Positions 37,099 through 46,730 of a DNA stretch of 64,000 bases are shown piece after piece (positions within the stretch are counted from its first letter, which is position 1; the number at the start of each line of letters is the position of its first letter). The position numbers and the translations under genes were made by a program. Under the pieces are notes generated by a model that saw only the letters and a program-made list of their open reading frames with translations, did not search any database and had not been told where the DNA came from. Source of the stretch: Chondrus crispus (taxonomy: Eukaryota; Rhodophyta; Florideophyceae; Gigartinales; Gigartinaceae); assembly GCF_000350225.1 (NCBI RefSeq), contig NW_005179253.1, positions 28,619-92,618 of the forward strand. The letters run 5' to 3'.

Positions 37099-38592
37099 TC
37101 ACAGGGCATCGACTTGGCTGTTAGCCTTGCCCTTCTTGTACTTGATTTCGAAATCGAATTCCGAGAGGCGGAGCCGCCATCGGATTAATCTCCCGCTGGG
37201 GTCGGTTACGTTCATCAACCACCTCAATGAGGCATGGTCGGTATGCACAATGAAGTGCTCGCCATATAGATATGGTCTTAAAGTCTGTACGGCCCAAATT
37301 ACCGCTAGACATTCTTTTTCTGATACAGAATAGTTTCTCTCGGCTGCGGCTAACGTTCTTGAAAAGAACCCGATGGGTTTACGTTGCGAATCCGGATGCG
37401 TTTGAAATAATGCAGCGCCGATTTGATAGTCGCTTGCATCGGTGTCTACCGAGTATGGTAGGTCCTTCTTTGGCAGCGCCAACACCGGTGGCGCCAAGAT
37501 AGCGTCTTTGAGCTTATGAAAAGCTTTTTCGCACGGTTCGTCCAATCCTTCCAACTGGACCGGTTGTCCCTTCTTCAATAGTTGATTGAGCGGATGCGCA
37601 ATTTTCGCATAATGCGGAACGAATCTGCGGTAGACATTACAAAGTCCCAAGAAGCTCCTGAGTTGGGTCTGCGTTTGAGGGTACCTCGCTAGTTCCAATG
37701 CGGCGGTTCGCGCGGCGTCAACTTCCAATGTACCCGGCCGAACGACATGGCCCAGGTACTTGATCTTTTCGACGAAAAATTCGCACTTGCGAAGCTTGAG
37801 CTTCACACCTGCCTTTTCCAATACAGACAATATTTCGTCAACGTGGACGATGTGCTCCTCCCATGACTTGCTAAAAATTATGATGTCATCCAGATACGCC
37901 AAACAGCATTTCCAACGGAACAGAGAGAGCAGGATATCCATGGCTCTCTGAAACGTCGCTGGCGCGTTAGTTAGCCCGAAGGGCATTCTTGAAAAACGAT
38001 AAAGACCTGAGTGACACGAAAAAGCTGCCTTGTCGCGGTCCGCTTCCGGAATGGGCATCTGCCAATACCCTGAAATCGGGTCCAACGCGGAAAAGCCCTT
38101 GGTGTCTCCCAACGAGTCCAAACACTCATCCATGCGCGGCAAAGGGTACGTGTCCTTCACCGTTACCACGTTTAACCGGCGGTAGTCTACGCAAAAGCGC
38201 ATCGATCCGTCCGGCTTGGGCACTAATAAACCGGGCGACGCCCATTCTGACTGCGCCGGCTCGATGACTCCTGCTTCTAACATCTTCTGAACTTCTGCGT
38301 CCTCGACCTCCCGAGCCTTTGGACCGGCTCGGTAGGGAGCTTGTGCAATTGGCCTTGTATCCGGGGTCAATTCAATCCGGTGGACCGTGGTGTTGATCTC
38401 ACCAAGGGTCCCATCCCACATGCGGGAATATTTTTTTAACATCTGACGGAATCTTTCGCGCAGCCGGTCCGGCACGTGGCTCAGGTCGAGCTCCTCCACG
38501 TCCGGCAGGGGAGGCTCAATCCGCTGCTCCGGCTTCGTAGTTGCCGTCGCGGAGAGCCCTTCCTCCCGTTCTTCTTGCTGGTCCTCGCGATC
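37099..38592 (-). pseudogene. Reverse transcriptase and RNase H
   Basis: RT motifs in order: MRFCVDYRRLN, DTYPLPRMDECLDSLG, ALDPISGYWQMP, RMPFGLTNAPATFQRAMD and the catalytic CCLAYLDDIIIFS. RNase H follows with YSVDTDASDYQIGAAL, ERNYSVSEKECLAVIWA and HFIVHTDHASLRWLM. The frame stops at TGA 37101-37099 in the stretch QVDAL-stop-RLRT, where related elements continue. Confidence 0.95.
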
Positions 38593-39048
38593 TTATTCCG
38601 ACGGTTCGCATCTTCTCTCGCCCGTAGGCGGCGGGGTAGAATTAGTAAATTTTTCCTCATCCCTTTCTTGAATTCCAAGTACCTCACCAATGGTGGTATT
38701 GCTCTTGAATACGGCCTTCGGGTGCGGTAGTAGTTCCGCCACCACTTGGCCTTTTTGAACCCTGACAGGGTACCTCCTAAAATTCGCTACAAGCAATCTA
38801 AAAGGTTTGTCAAGCTCAACTTGAACTACACCGTTGGTGCTTACCAGTCCGTGCTTGTCGTACAGGGGTGCGTAGGGTTGAACGACGGCCAACCCAGTCC
38901 TCTTCGAGGTGCATTCGACCATGGGTTGCGTCCCTGGCCCAATGGTCGTGGCCCTTGCCACCTTCACCCTGGGGGAAACTCGCTCCCCTTTTGCATCGGT
39001 GTCGCCCTCTCCGGGAACCAAATGCTTCTTCGATCTTCTCGCCGAGAA
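38593..39048 (-). pseudogene. Protease-RT linker
   Basis: In the same frame as protease and RT, closed by TGA upstream and TAA (38595-38593) downstream. It carries the beta-rich linker (TGLAVVQPYAPLYDKHGLVS, VVQVELDKPFRLLVANFRR) that also occurs in element 1 upstream of its RT. Confidence 0.75.
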
Positions 39049-39960
39049 TCACCGTACGATCGGAACCCCTGAGAAATCCCCCAACTCAACTGTCCTCTTT
39101 CGTGGATAGATAGCCTCCACGAACCTATCGCAATAGTCCGCTCCTAGAATTAGGGGGACTGCGAGTTTTTCACAAACTATAATTTCGACTGAAGCCACGA
39201 AACGTCCAAGTCCCACAGGCATTCTGAGTGTACGTAGAGTTCGGAGTGGCCTGTTGTTCGCATCGCCGATGTCTTGGGTCGGTCCGAACGACACAAGAGT
39301 TTCCATTCCTGCGGGAAGCTCGGATCTCCGGATGAGATTAGGTCCCGCGCCGGTGTCCAACACGGACAGTACACGGCTCATCAATCCGACAGTCGGTCCA
39401 ATGTCCGCGAAGACTTTGTAGTTTTTCCTCGCAAGGACCAAAATCTTCTCGGGACATTCCCCGCGCTTGACCCTGTACCAGGGGCGTCGGACTTGTTCCA
39501 GCGGATCGTCCTTGCCTCTTCGCAGAATCTTCTTGACCCCAATGGGTCCCTTCGAGTTATCGATGATTCCAACTGTCTCCTCGTCGTCGACTGCCTCCTT
39601 CGCTAAAAGCGGGGAACGGAACTGGGTCCCAGACATGGTTCGCCGGACGCATGTCTCTCCTTTCGAATTTTTTGAGATTCCCCCCCTTAGTTTTCCTGTC
39701 GCTGCGGATTTCTTCTCCAGTCCGACGACAGCCCCGCGACCGGCCTTCCTGATGTCCGGTTCGAACCTTCGGCAGAGGCACTCGGTGTGCTCACCGCCTG
39801 CGATTCGAACCATTGTTTTACCTTCAGGTAACTTGTCGACGGAATTCCCAACCTCTCCATCGGGGAGAGCATCTCGTAGTTCTTCAGAACTGGGTGCATT
39901 TCTCGGAACGAGAGCAAACACGTAGGCGCTCCGTGCCCCTTCTCGTAGCAGTGGTAGCAT
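39049..39960 (-). pseudogene. Retropepsin-like protease
   Basis: This frame is a further -1 from the nucleocapsid frame and overlaps it by 274 nt. The active-site stretch reads VLSVLDTGAGPNLIRRSELP, with intact D-T-G, and the flap/dimer region continues to LAVPLILGADYCDRFV. A TGA at 39051-39049 ends the frame, but the same frame goes on directly (FSARRSKKHLVPGEGD). Confidence 0.85.
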
Positions 39961-40313
39961 ACGAGGCCATGCTTCTTCTGAGGGTACGGAGACCTTGGCG
40001 GTCCTCGGGCCGCCGGCCGGCCCGTCCAGCCCGGTCTTCTGAAGGCCGTACCCTTGTCTTCCATCAGAAGTCTTCGCGCTGGCGTGTGTCCGCGCCCTCG
40101 AAACGCCAACACGGGTTCCGCGGCCTCTGTATACGAGCCCGTCGTATACGTGGGCGTCCGTAGCGTGGACATCCCACTAGCCCCGTGATCCTCGTCTCCA
40201 TACCCCTCGGAGGGGTCATAAAAACTGCCCTCGGCGACCAGCGCTACTGCGTATCCATTTTCTTCCTGATCAACAGTACTAGGTCCTCTGGACGCAGAAA
40301 GCGAATCGGCCAA
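39687..40313 (-). pseudogene. Nucleocapsid frame with CCHC zinc knuckle
   Basis: A 208-codon frame overlapping the end of the capsid frame by 70 nt and lying one base back (-1). The knuckle CYHCYEKGHGAPTC near residue 118 fits C-x2-C-x4-H-x4-C exactly and follows a basic Arg/Gly stretch. Either a programmed -1 shift or an indel joins it to gag. Confidence 0.82.
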
Positions 40314-41971
40314 GTGGACCGCGACGCGGGTTTTTCGCGTGGGATGCGGAGGCTTCTGCTTCCCCCCGTCCTTAGCGTCGCTGGTGCTTGGATGGTGACT
40401 CTCCTAGTCTTCCTCTCCTTGGCGCGGCTCGCCGAGCCATGCGCCTTCGCGTAATTAACTAGTCTCAAAAACGAAACGTCCCGATTGTCTTGTCGGTATT
40501 GCGATACCATCGGCTTGATACTCGAATCGAGTCCTTCAATAAACATCGTCATTTGTTCTTCCATCGAATATACGTTTCCACATCGGTTGCTCGCGTCCGT
40601 CAGACGGATATAAAATTCCATCTCGTCTTCAGACGGTAGCTGCTGTACTTCCCGTAGAGCGAGTACGGCTTGGCGGATTGCCACATCGGTGGCGAAGCTT
40701 CGCAATAGCCACTGTACGGCCTCCGGCCAGACGAATATTTTCCCATGGTGGGACCCCGCCCTTTGTGACACCGAAGTGTACTGTCTCAAGGCGATTCCGC
40801 TGAGGAACTCTGGTAGCAAGCGGATCGCTTGGCCTTCGTTCATCTCCTGAGTGTCGAATTCTTGGACTATCTTAGCTAAAAAATCTAGAACCAATACGCC
40901 ATCGTCTCCTGTGAACGTATTGTCTCTCTTCACCTTAGGTGGTATGTCTCTTCTGATCTTTCGCACGGCGGTCCGCTACTTGCTCGACAAACGTGTCTGC
41001 AGGTTCCGCAGGCGGTACGTCCTGTACGAAAGCAACTTCTTGAAGAGGTGGTTGGTCGGATTTAATTCCTCTAACTCCTCCCATCGCGGTCCGCGCCGCG
41101 TCGCCATGTCTTCTGGCTCCGCTTCTTGATCTCTCCGCGAGGTGGACGAAGTGACTCCGCCTCTTTTGGAGCTCTTCTTATTTGACCAAATTCCATTTCC
41201 GTCTGTCGATCTTCGTTCGGAATTTCTTGAATGGTTCGACGAGCCGTCTTCACCATTTTCTTCTGAAACATTCGACTCCGAATTTGAGTCACAATTTTCG
41301 CGGTCGTCACTACAGTGACTTTTCTTCTTCTTTCGGCCTTTGGCCGACTTGGGGTTCTTCCGCTTGGAATCCCGGGTCCGGACTGACTTGTCGTTCTTCG
41401 TTGGACCGTGGATTGCTTCTCCGTCGGAGAGCGATCCCGCGTCCAAACTTGGTTCGGCTCGGCCCGCAGCTTGCTCAAGGTCCTTGAGTCGCCGCGAAGC
41501 GCGGTAGAACCCGTCGTCGATGCTGTCCCTTGTCTTGGCCAGCATTTCCCGGGCCTGATTCGCGTCTCGCCGCGCTTCTTTCGCGGCGAGCTTTAGCGAA
41601 TCCAGCACTTCCCGATCTCGGCCCGGGGACGCATCGGTACCAAAATTCTCAACGAGAACCACACGGGCTGTCAGCTCTTCAAGCGCAGCGTAGAACTCGG
41701 ATTTTAGCAACTCCTGTTGCTTCTGAAAAATACCCAGAAGTTCGTCGAGCTTGTTCTTCGTCTCCTGACGAATCTCCTCTCTCAATTTTTCGAACTTCTC
41801 TTCCAGGCCGTTCTTCTCAACGGCCGTCCCCGAAGGGGACGCTTCTGCAACTGGATCAGTAGCCGAATTTCCTTGGCTTCGTGTACGAGGTCCTCGCGGA
41901 ATCCTCGACTCTTGAGCTGATACAGCCCTTCTGACCCCAGGACCGACGTCCTTGGGTTGGCTTGATGCCAT
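40244..41971 (-). pseudogene. Gag (matrix/capsid part) with an in-frame TAG
   Basis: From ATG 41971 (MASSQPKDVGPGVRRAVSAQ), 331 codons to a TAG at 40978-40976, then the same frame continues to 40244 for about 240 codons. The first part has a long coiled coil (LEEKFEKLREEIRQETKNKL) and a Lys/Ser/Asp-rich low-complexity stretch. The second part is the retrotransposon capsid: VLDFLAKIVQEFD, EGQAIRLLPEFLSGIALRQY, EDEMEFYIRLTDASNRCG and MTMFIEGLDSSIKPMV. CAG to TAG would explain the stop. Confidence 0.85.
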
Positions 41972-42046
41972 GGTCCGCTCTTAATTAACGAGTCCTATCC
42001 AATAAATTTTCCTATTTCCGACTTCTGTGTTCAGTTCCAGATTCTA

Positions 42047-42059
42047 GCTCGGGAGACCA
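42047..42059 (-). promoter_or_regulatory. Candidate primer-binding site
   Basis: Four bases inside the 5' LTR the minus strand reads TGGTCTCCCGAGC, complementary to a tRNA-like 3' end finishing ACCA. I cannot assign the tRNA. It supports the minus-strand orientation; no clear polypurine tract is seen at the other LTR. Confidence 0.5.
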
Positions 42060-42063
42060 CTTA

Positions 42064-43112
42064 TGTAGTGCAATGTGCCTGTCCGGCCGGAACCAGGGTC
42101 CAACGGTCCAGCGACAACACAACCAACAAACAACAACCAACAAGAGTTGCCGACGGCCCAGCCCTACGGAGTTTCCGATTCTCCCTTTCCCTTTAAGTGG
42201 GTTTGCGGCCCACAGTAGTTCAAGTCCCTGACAGGGGGGTGGCAAAAGGAAGAGGCGCGCCCCAGGACGAATGGTAGTAGAGTCTTGTACAGGCAGTTGC
42301 TCGGCGAGTTCGGGGCGGTAATTAGGAAGCCGGGCCCGATGGGTCGTAAATCCAATGCTCGCGAAGCGCCTGTTACACCTTATATCCTTGATAAGGTCCT
42401 CGACGGGGGCGTCGCAACGCAGCCCGTCGGGAATTAGCAAACACGTAGCAGCGCTACACCTCCGTACTGCCCGATGGCAAAGTACCGACACCGGAACGGT
42501 CGCAACCTGTATCCGATGAAACCAACACTGTCCTGTATACACAACAGGACCTTCGAGGGAAACGTCGTTGCAACAGCCTCCGTCGGTGTTCGTAAACAAG
42601 TAGCAGCACTACACCCACGTGTCGCCCGATGGCAAAGACACCTACACCGGTCCGGTCGCAACCAAAGCCGATGGCACCAACACAAAATAGGGGAATAGAA
42701 ATAGAGATAGAAATAGAAAGGGATAGGTGAAATAAAGAAAAAGGAAAGGGAACCCCCGAGCGCAAAGGATAACGTGATCTGTGGTAAAAGGGAGCGTCTT
42801 GGGAAAGACGGACTTCGACCAAGGCGATATTCAACTCTGGCAACTCGGGTTACCTTTCCTGACTTGGTGGTCAGAGGGCTAAGGTATATATCGCCCCGCC
42901 GGAGCCTCTACAGTAGCTCGCGGCGCTAGATCCTAGATCTAATCTAGTGTCAGCAAAATTAATGCCAACTAATTAACTAAATAAAATAATAAAAAATTAA
43001 AACTGTGCAATTATTCACACGTGTGTCCCCCCAACCCGGACTACTTTTCATATCCAAATCCAAATATTTTCCTTCCTTTCCACCCCCCTGTAGAGCCCAT
43101 TATTGCACTACA
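42064..43112 (-). repeat. 5' LTR (right copy)
   Basis: Same termini as the left copy. On the minus strand the LTR reads from 43112 down; the sequence GGGGCGATATATACC at about 42885-42898 gives a TATA-like box in the orientation of gag-pol. The internal direct repeat lies at about 42437-42526 and 42592-42681. Confidence 0.95.
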
Positions 43113-43117
43113 TGGAG
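43113..43117. repeat. Target-site duplication TGGAG (right)
   Basis: Directly follows the right LTR and matches 28584-28588. Confidence 0.9.
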
Positions 43118-43520
43118 ATTTTTCGAGAAGGTCGAATGATGCTGTTGATTGCTATCGCCTGATTGGCAACCTTGGTCATGCTGAGGCTCTGGTTCGTGAG
43201 CAGCTGGACCTATTCGACCGAGCAGTTGTGGAGGACGGGATGGCAGGATAGCCTGAGATTGCCTCTGCGGTTTTGAACTTTGGTGCGAAGGGAGCTGTCC
43301 ATGCTCGTGCTGCGCGACGGCCTCGCCTCATTTGCGTCCTGGGAGATGTCAAGAGGAACAAGGAGCATTTCGAAACAGCGTGGACAGAGAGTGGGGGCAA
43401 GGAAGCCCGGCATGTAGAATGCGCGATAGCCCGCGCTGGATGCTTCACTGTGACAGAGAGCTGGACGCCGTGCGCGGGACGCAGCGGTGGCGGACATTTC
43501 AGCGGCACCAATCGGCGATT
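43118..43520 (+). pseudogene. TTC27: TTC27-like TPR protein, right fragment
   Basis: Past the target duplication the sequence reads NDAVDCYRLIGNLGHAEALV, then a TAG at 43249-43251, and in the same frame RRPRLICVLGDVKRNKEHFE with TAWTESGGKEAR. TTC27 proteins have exactly this succession (E-x-W-E-D-x-x-x-CY...G-x-A, then L-x-CLLGDV and A-W-E-x-S). The join to the left fragment needs further small frame changes, and the C-terminal TPRs are not found before the next gene. The host gene was probably already, or has since become, a pseudogene. Confidence 0.66.
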
Positions 43521-43766
43521 GCGATGTTCTTGGTCCGGACGGGGGCGGGCCTCACAAATCGAGGAGACGTTTGCGTTGGAAGGTGAGGGCGACGGTGTAC
43601 AACACTTTCTGCCAATTTTAATATTTACAGACATATTTTTAAATTTAACGATGTAAGCTGTCTTTGCAATCAACTCATACATACTTCTGAAAACTGTTTT
43701 CCAGCGAAACAGTTAAGTGATCTGCACAAACAGTCGCAGTTCGAGTTTGCCACGCTTCGCAACGTG

Positions 43767-45818
43767 ATGGACAATTCTTTCAGACGGTATGTACGGCGTT
43801 TTACGCATAGTGGTTCCGAAAACATCCCTTCAACTTCGAAGGCACTCCTCACATCCCATGAAAACATTTCGACTTCCGAACGCACCACTTGTCCTCCTCC
43901 TTCAATTCTGCGATCTTCGTTACCCCCTCGCGCGAAATCAGCCGTTCTCGCATCTCACCGACCTCCTTCTCCAGACACGTCGTCGCCTCCTTCATCACCG
44001 CGCCAACCTCTTCACACTACAGCACCTTCTTCCCTTCAATCACACACACCAGCGTCTTCCGGTGCAGCTAAGACACGGCGGAGTTCTTCCCGTTTGCGAT
44101 TTCGGACAGATTCTGTGGGACCTTCATTCCAAGTCATAGCTTCGCCATCATCCAGCCCACAAAAAGAAGCACAAGGAAACATGGGTCTGCGACGTACAGT
44201 GTCCACGCATAAGAGGCGTCCATTGCCATTACAGGCCGGAATTGGAGGCGCCGAGAAGCGTCGAAGACTAAAACCCGCTCAGACTGAGGCCACACGTTCG
44301 AACCCTACTGTGCGGGTACCCCTGTTGAATTCATCTGCGCTTGAGAGCACCGAGTTACAGCCTGCCGCACGTTCGAACCCTACCTTGCGCCCACCCCGAT
44401 CGAGTTCATCCGCGCTTGAGAGCACTGAGTTGCAGCGATCCATAGTGGCAATGCACAACAGTTTGGCAGAAGAGCTGGCAAGTTGCAATGCCACATTATC
44501 GGACCTAGTGAAAAGCAATGCCAATACGGCGTCCAGTTTGGAGGACATCAAACTCCTCATTTTTCAAAGCTCTGCAGGTAGTTCGCGAATACCATCTCGA
44601 TCAAGGGTGCAGGGAGGGTCTCGGAAAGCTGCAACTAAGAACCTGGAAAAGGACGTTGTCAAAGACAACCCCACAGTTATTGTCGAAATCAATGCCGCAG
44701 TGAACGCGGATACCGTGTCAAGATCGCTTGCACAGACTCTATCTTCGTTTATGGATGTCTATCACAATAACCAGGATGACCCCCGGATGACATCGCGCGT
44801 CGTCAGCGTCCTCTTGTTCGGGCTCAAACATAACAAATCTCGTTCAAAATTCAAACACGGACTGGGCAAAAAGCATGCAAGTTTTCGCTTCAGTACAGCC
44901 AAACGTGCGGTGATGAACGCAAGAAATCTCTCCGACGAAAGTATACGAGCATATGCGGCAGAATTTACAACAACCAAAGCCTTTATTGATAGGGATGCTG
45001 ACCGCATTGGAATTGATGTTCATGTTTCTACGAAGCCTTCTTGGCTGCAACCAGGTGTTTTGGGCAAGCAAACGCTGCACACCCCGCGAATGCATCACGA
45101 GTGCGTGAAGGCCGAGTTACCTCCGGATTCCTCCTGCCCGACTAGGCGCAAACATCTGTTCATATGCAAGAGGATCGTCACTATTATTAACGACTGTTTG
45201 CGAATCTCTCGGGACCGCTCAAAGGTCAAAATGTTGGAGAGCGGCCTCTTTCTACTGGTTAACTGGAGTGAACATGACTCTTTCCATCGCTCTCACTCGT
45301 CATCGACCTTTCGATTTTTGCACAGCGATGCAGAATCCGTCCCCGCTTCCGAGATCCCTGACACTACTGTAGGGTGGGATACACACACATCCATCACCAA
45401 TCGGAAGCTTCTGGCTGCTCTTATATCGGAAAGCAAAGACCTGGTAATACAGGCGACTTATCAAGTCACCGTCACTGGTGGTTCGAACTGCGAAAACCGT
45501 GTCACAGAGATCAACCACAACTTTAACATCTTGCGAATTGCTCTGCGCTTCGTCTGCACCTATTGCCATTGTGGTGAGGAAATGACTCTTGGATCACATG
45601 CGTCAATGCTTCGAACAATCTATCCGATTGCTCGGTTTCTGAGGCAATTTTTCTCTGTTCGGGCGAACTACAATCCTTCAGGTACAACGGAAACGCACGA
45701 TGAGGCAACAGCTGTCAATGGTGACGTGACAAGTGAGAGGAGCCAATCTGTGATACCCGAAATCACGCTGCGAGAGATGTTACCGGGTAGATCGGAGAAA
45801 GAGAAGGTTATTTATTAG
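43767..45818 (+). CDS. Large protein of an unrecognised family, related to the 861-residue transposon ORF
   Basis: From ATG 43767 (MDNSFRRYVRRFTHSGSEN), about 683 residues. Residues 1-180 are Ser/Pro/Arg-rich and look disordered and basic. Near residues 176-228 a 25-residue unit is duplicated in tandem (RSNPT...SSALESTELQ). A short helical segment follows, then a globular part with LLFGLKHNKSRSKFKHGLGK near residue 348, PSWLQPGVL near 424, and ITLREMLPGRS near the end. The same three motifs in the same order occur in the ORF at 59786-62371. No known domain is recognised. It is intact and follows the TTC27-like fragment. Confidence 0.7.
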   Translation: MDNSFRRYVRRFTHSGSENIPSTSKALLTSHENISTSERTTCPPPSILRSSLPPRAKSAVLASHRPPSPDTSSPPSSPRQPLHTTAPSSLQSHTPASSGAAKTRRSSSRLRFRTDSVGPSFQVIASPSSSPQKEAQGNMGLRRTVSTHKRRPLPLQAGIGGAEKRRRLKPAQTEATRSNPTVRVPLLNSSALESTELQPAARSNPTLRPPRSSSSALESTELQRSIVAMHNSLAEELASCNATLSDLVKSNANTASSLEDIKLLIFQSSAGSSRIPSRSRVQGGSRKAATKNLEKDVVKDNPTVIVEINAAVNADTVSRSLAQTLSSFMDVYHNNQDDPRMTSRVVSVLLFGLKHNKSRSKFKHGLGKKHASFRFSTAKRAVMNARNLSDESIRAYAAEFTTTKAFIDRDADRIGIDVHVSTKPSWLQPGVLGKQTLHTPRMHHECVKAELPPDSSCPTRRKHLFICKRIVTIINDCLRISRDRSKVKMLESGLFLLVNWSEHDSFHRSHSSSTFRFLHSDAESVPASEIPDTTVGWDTHTSITNRKLLAALISESKDLVIQATYQVTVTGGSNCENRVTEINHNFNILRIALRFVCTYCHCGEEMTLGSHASMLRTIYPIARFLRQFFSVRANYNPSGTTETHDEATAVNGDVTSERSQSVIPEITLREMLPGRSEKEKVIY

Positions 45819-46246
45819 TGGGGTGTTGAAAATCTCCAAAGAGACATTCGCCAGATTAAACATTTTTGCACCGCAAGACATTGACAGCAGCGAAAGCGCG
45901 GTGCTAAGCGGCACCAATGAGTGGAGACATCAAACAGAAGATTTGGAAGATGATTTCGACAGGGGCGAAGATGTTATGGCGGGAATGCTAGACTAACATT
46001 TCTGCCCTGATAGGTTACGTAAAGTTCGGATTTGCACGACCAGTGTTCAGACGGGTTCAGCAGTACGCGCTAGGCTGCACGCCAACAATTGCACGCCTTC
46101 ACTATCAGAAGCTGCAGTATTAGAGCAGGTAAAAAAGTCGGAGCTCGTTCTAGTGGAGGACATCACTCGGAAAAATCGCATGAGGGGCGCGATCAGCATT
46201 CGAAAAAATCATTTGGGCTGCTCATGTCGGCAAGAGTGAACAGGGC
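45819..46246 (+). other. Short region with unassigned coding-like fragments
   Basis: About 430 bp. One frame (about 45838-45996) gives an acidic C-terminal-looking peptide (FARLNIFAPQDIDSSESAVL ending GEDVMAGMLD). Another (about 46026-46200) gives LSEAAVLEQVKKSELVLVED. Either may be decayed upstream parts of the helicase pseudogene that follows, but I cannot show it. Confidence 0.35.
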
Positions 46247-46730
46247 GGAGCCGATATAGTTTATCCTACCTCCATAGTCACCAAATGAATGAACGAATTG
46301 CACCACCATGTATCCCCCAACTTTCTCCGAGCCGTCATGTACTATGGTAGCTCGTGAGGTAATTCGCAATCAATATCGCTCCAATGTGCAGATGTTGTCG
46401 TGAATACTGCTGGGATCCTTGCTGCGTAATATTCTGATAACCCCCTGAACTTTGTGACAGACGAATCCAAGAGAAAATGCTTGGGAGGGCCAGTCTTTCA
46501 GTTGCAATGGCGCCACGTAGTTCTCGACCATGCACACACTATCAAGAATCGAGTAACGAAGTGGGCTCGAGCTGCATTCTCTCCCAAAGCAGAGAAGCGA
46601 TGGTGCGTAACGGATACCGTAATTCATAACCGTGTCAATGACATGTTTATCTTATTGCATTTTCTGCGGGTGAAGCGATAGTCGTCTTGGGCCTTTTGGA
46701 ATCGTGGCATCTCGCAATAGCGACATTGAA
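46247..46730 (+). pseudogene. SNF2 helicase of the Rad5/HLTF group, fragment with stops
   Basis: One continuous frame with stops at 46286 (TGA), 46355 (TGA), 46427 (TAA) and 46679 (TAG) still spells the SNF2 N-lobe: GGADIVYPTSIV, VMYYGSS, LQCADVVVNTAGILAA, LQWRHVVLDHAHTIKN and RWCVTDTVIHNRVNDMF. Motif II, normally D-E-A-H, is D-H-A-H, and motif III, normally GTPIQN, is D-T-V-I-H-N, so catalytic residues are lost as well. The LDEAHTIKN and S-W-A-F-W-N context points to the Rad5/HLTF/Rad16 branch. No C-terminal helicase lobe follows. Confidence 0.75.

Larger units (their letters stand above)
28589..43112 (-). mobile_element. Complete Ty3/gypsy chromovirus-like LTR retrotransposon, 14.5 kb
   Basis: Two LTRs of about 1.05 kb flank gag and pol on the minus strand, and the whole is bracketed by the 5-bp duplication TGGAG. 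Order along the minus strand: 5' LTR (42064-43112), primer-binding-site candidate, gag, zinc knuckle, protease, RT/RNase H, integrase, chromodomain, 3.6 kb of non-coding sequence, a large antisense ORF and the 3' LTR (28589-29635). I count about 20 differences between the LTRs, so the insertion is fairly recent. It interrupts a TTC27-like gene. Gag and pol each carry in-frame stops, so this copy is probably non-autonomous now. Confidence 0.95.

Noticed and set aside
43100-43113. CACTACA at the right LTR end taken as a CACTA transposon terminus
   Set aside because: It is the last bases of the LTR, mirrored exactly at the left LTR and bounded by the TGGAG duplication.
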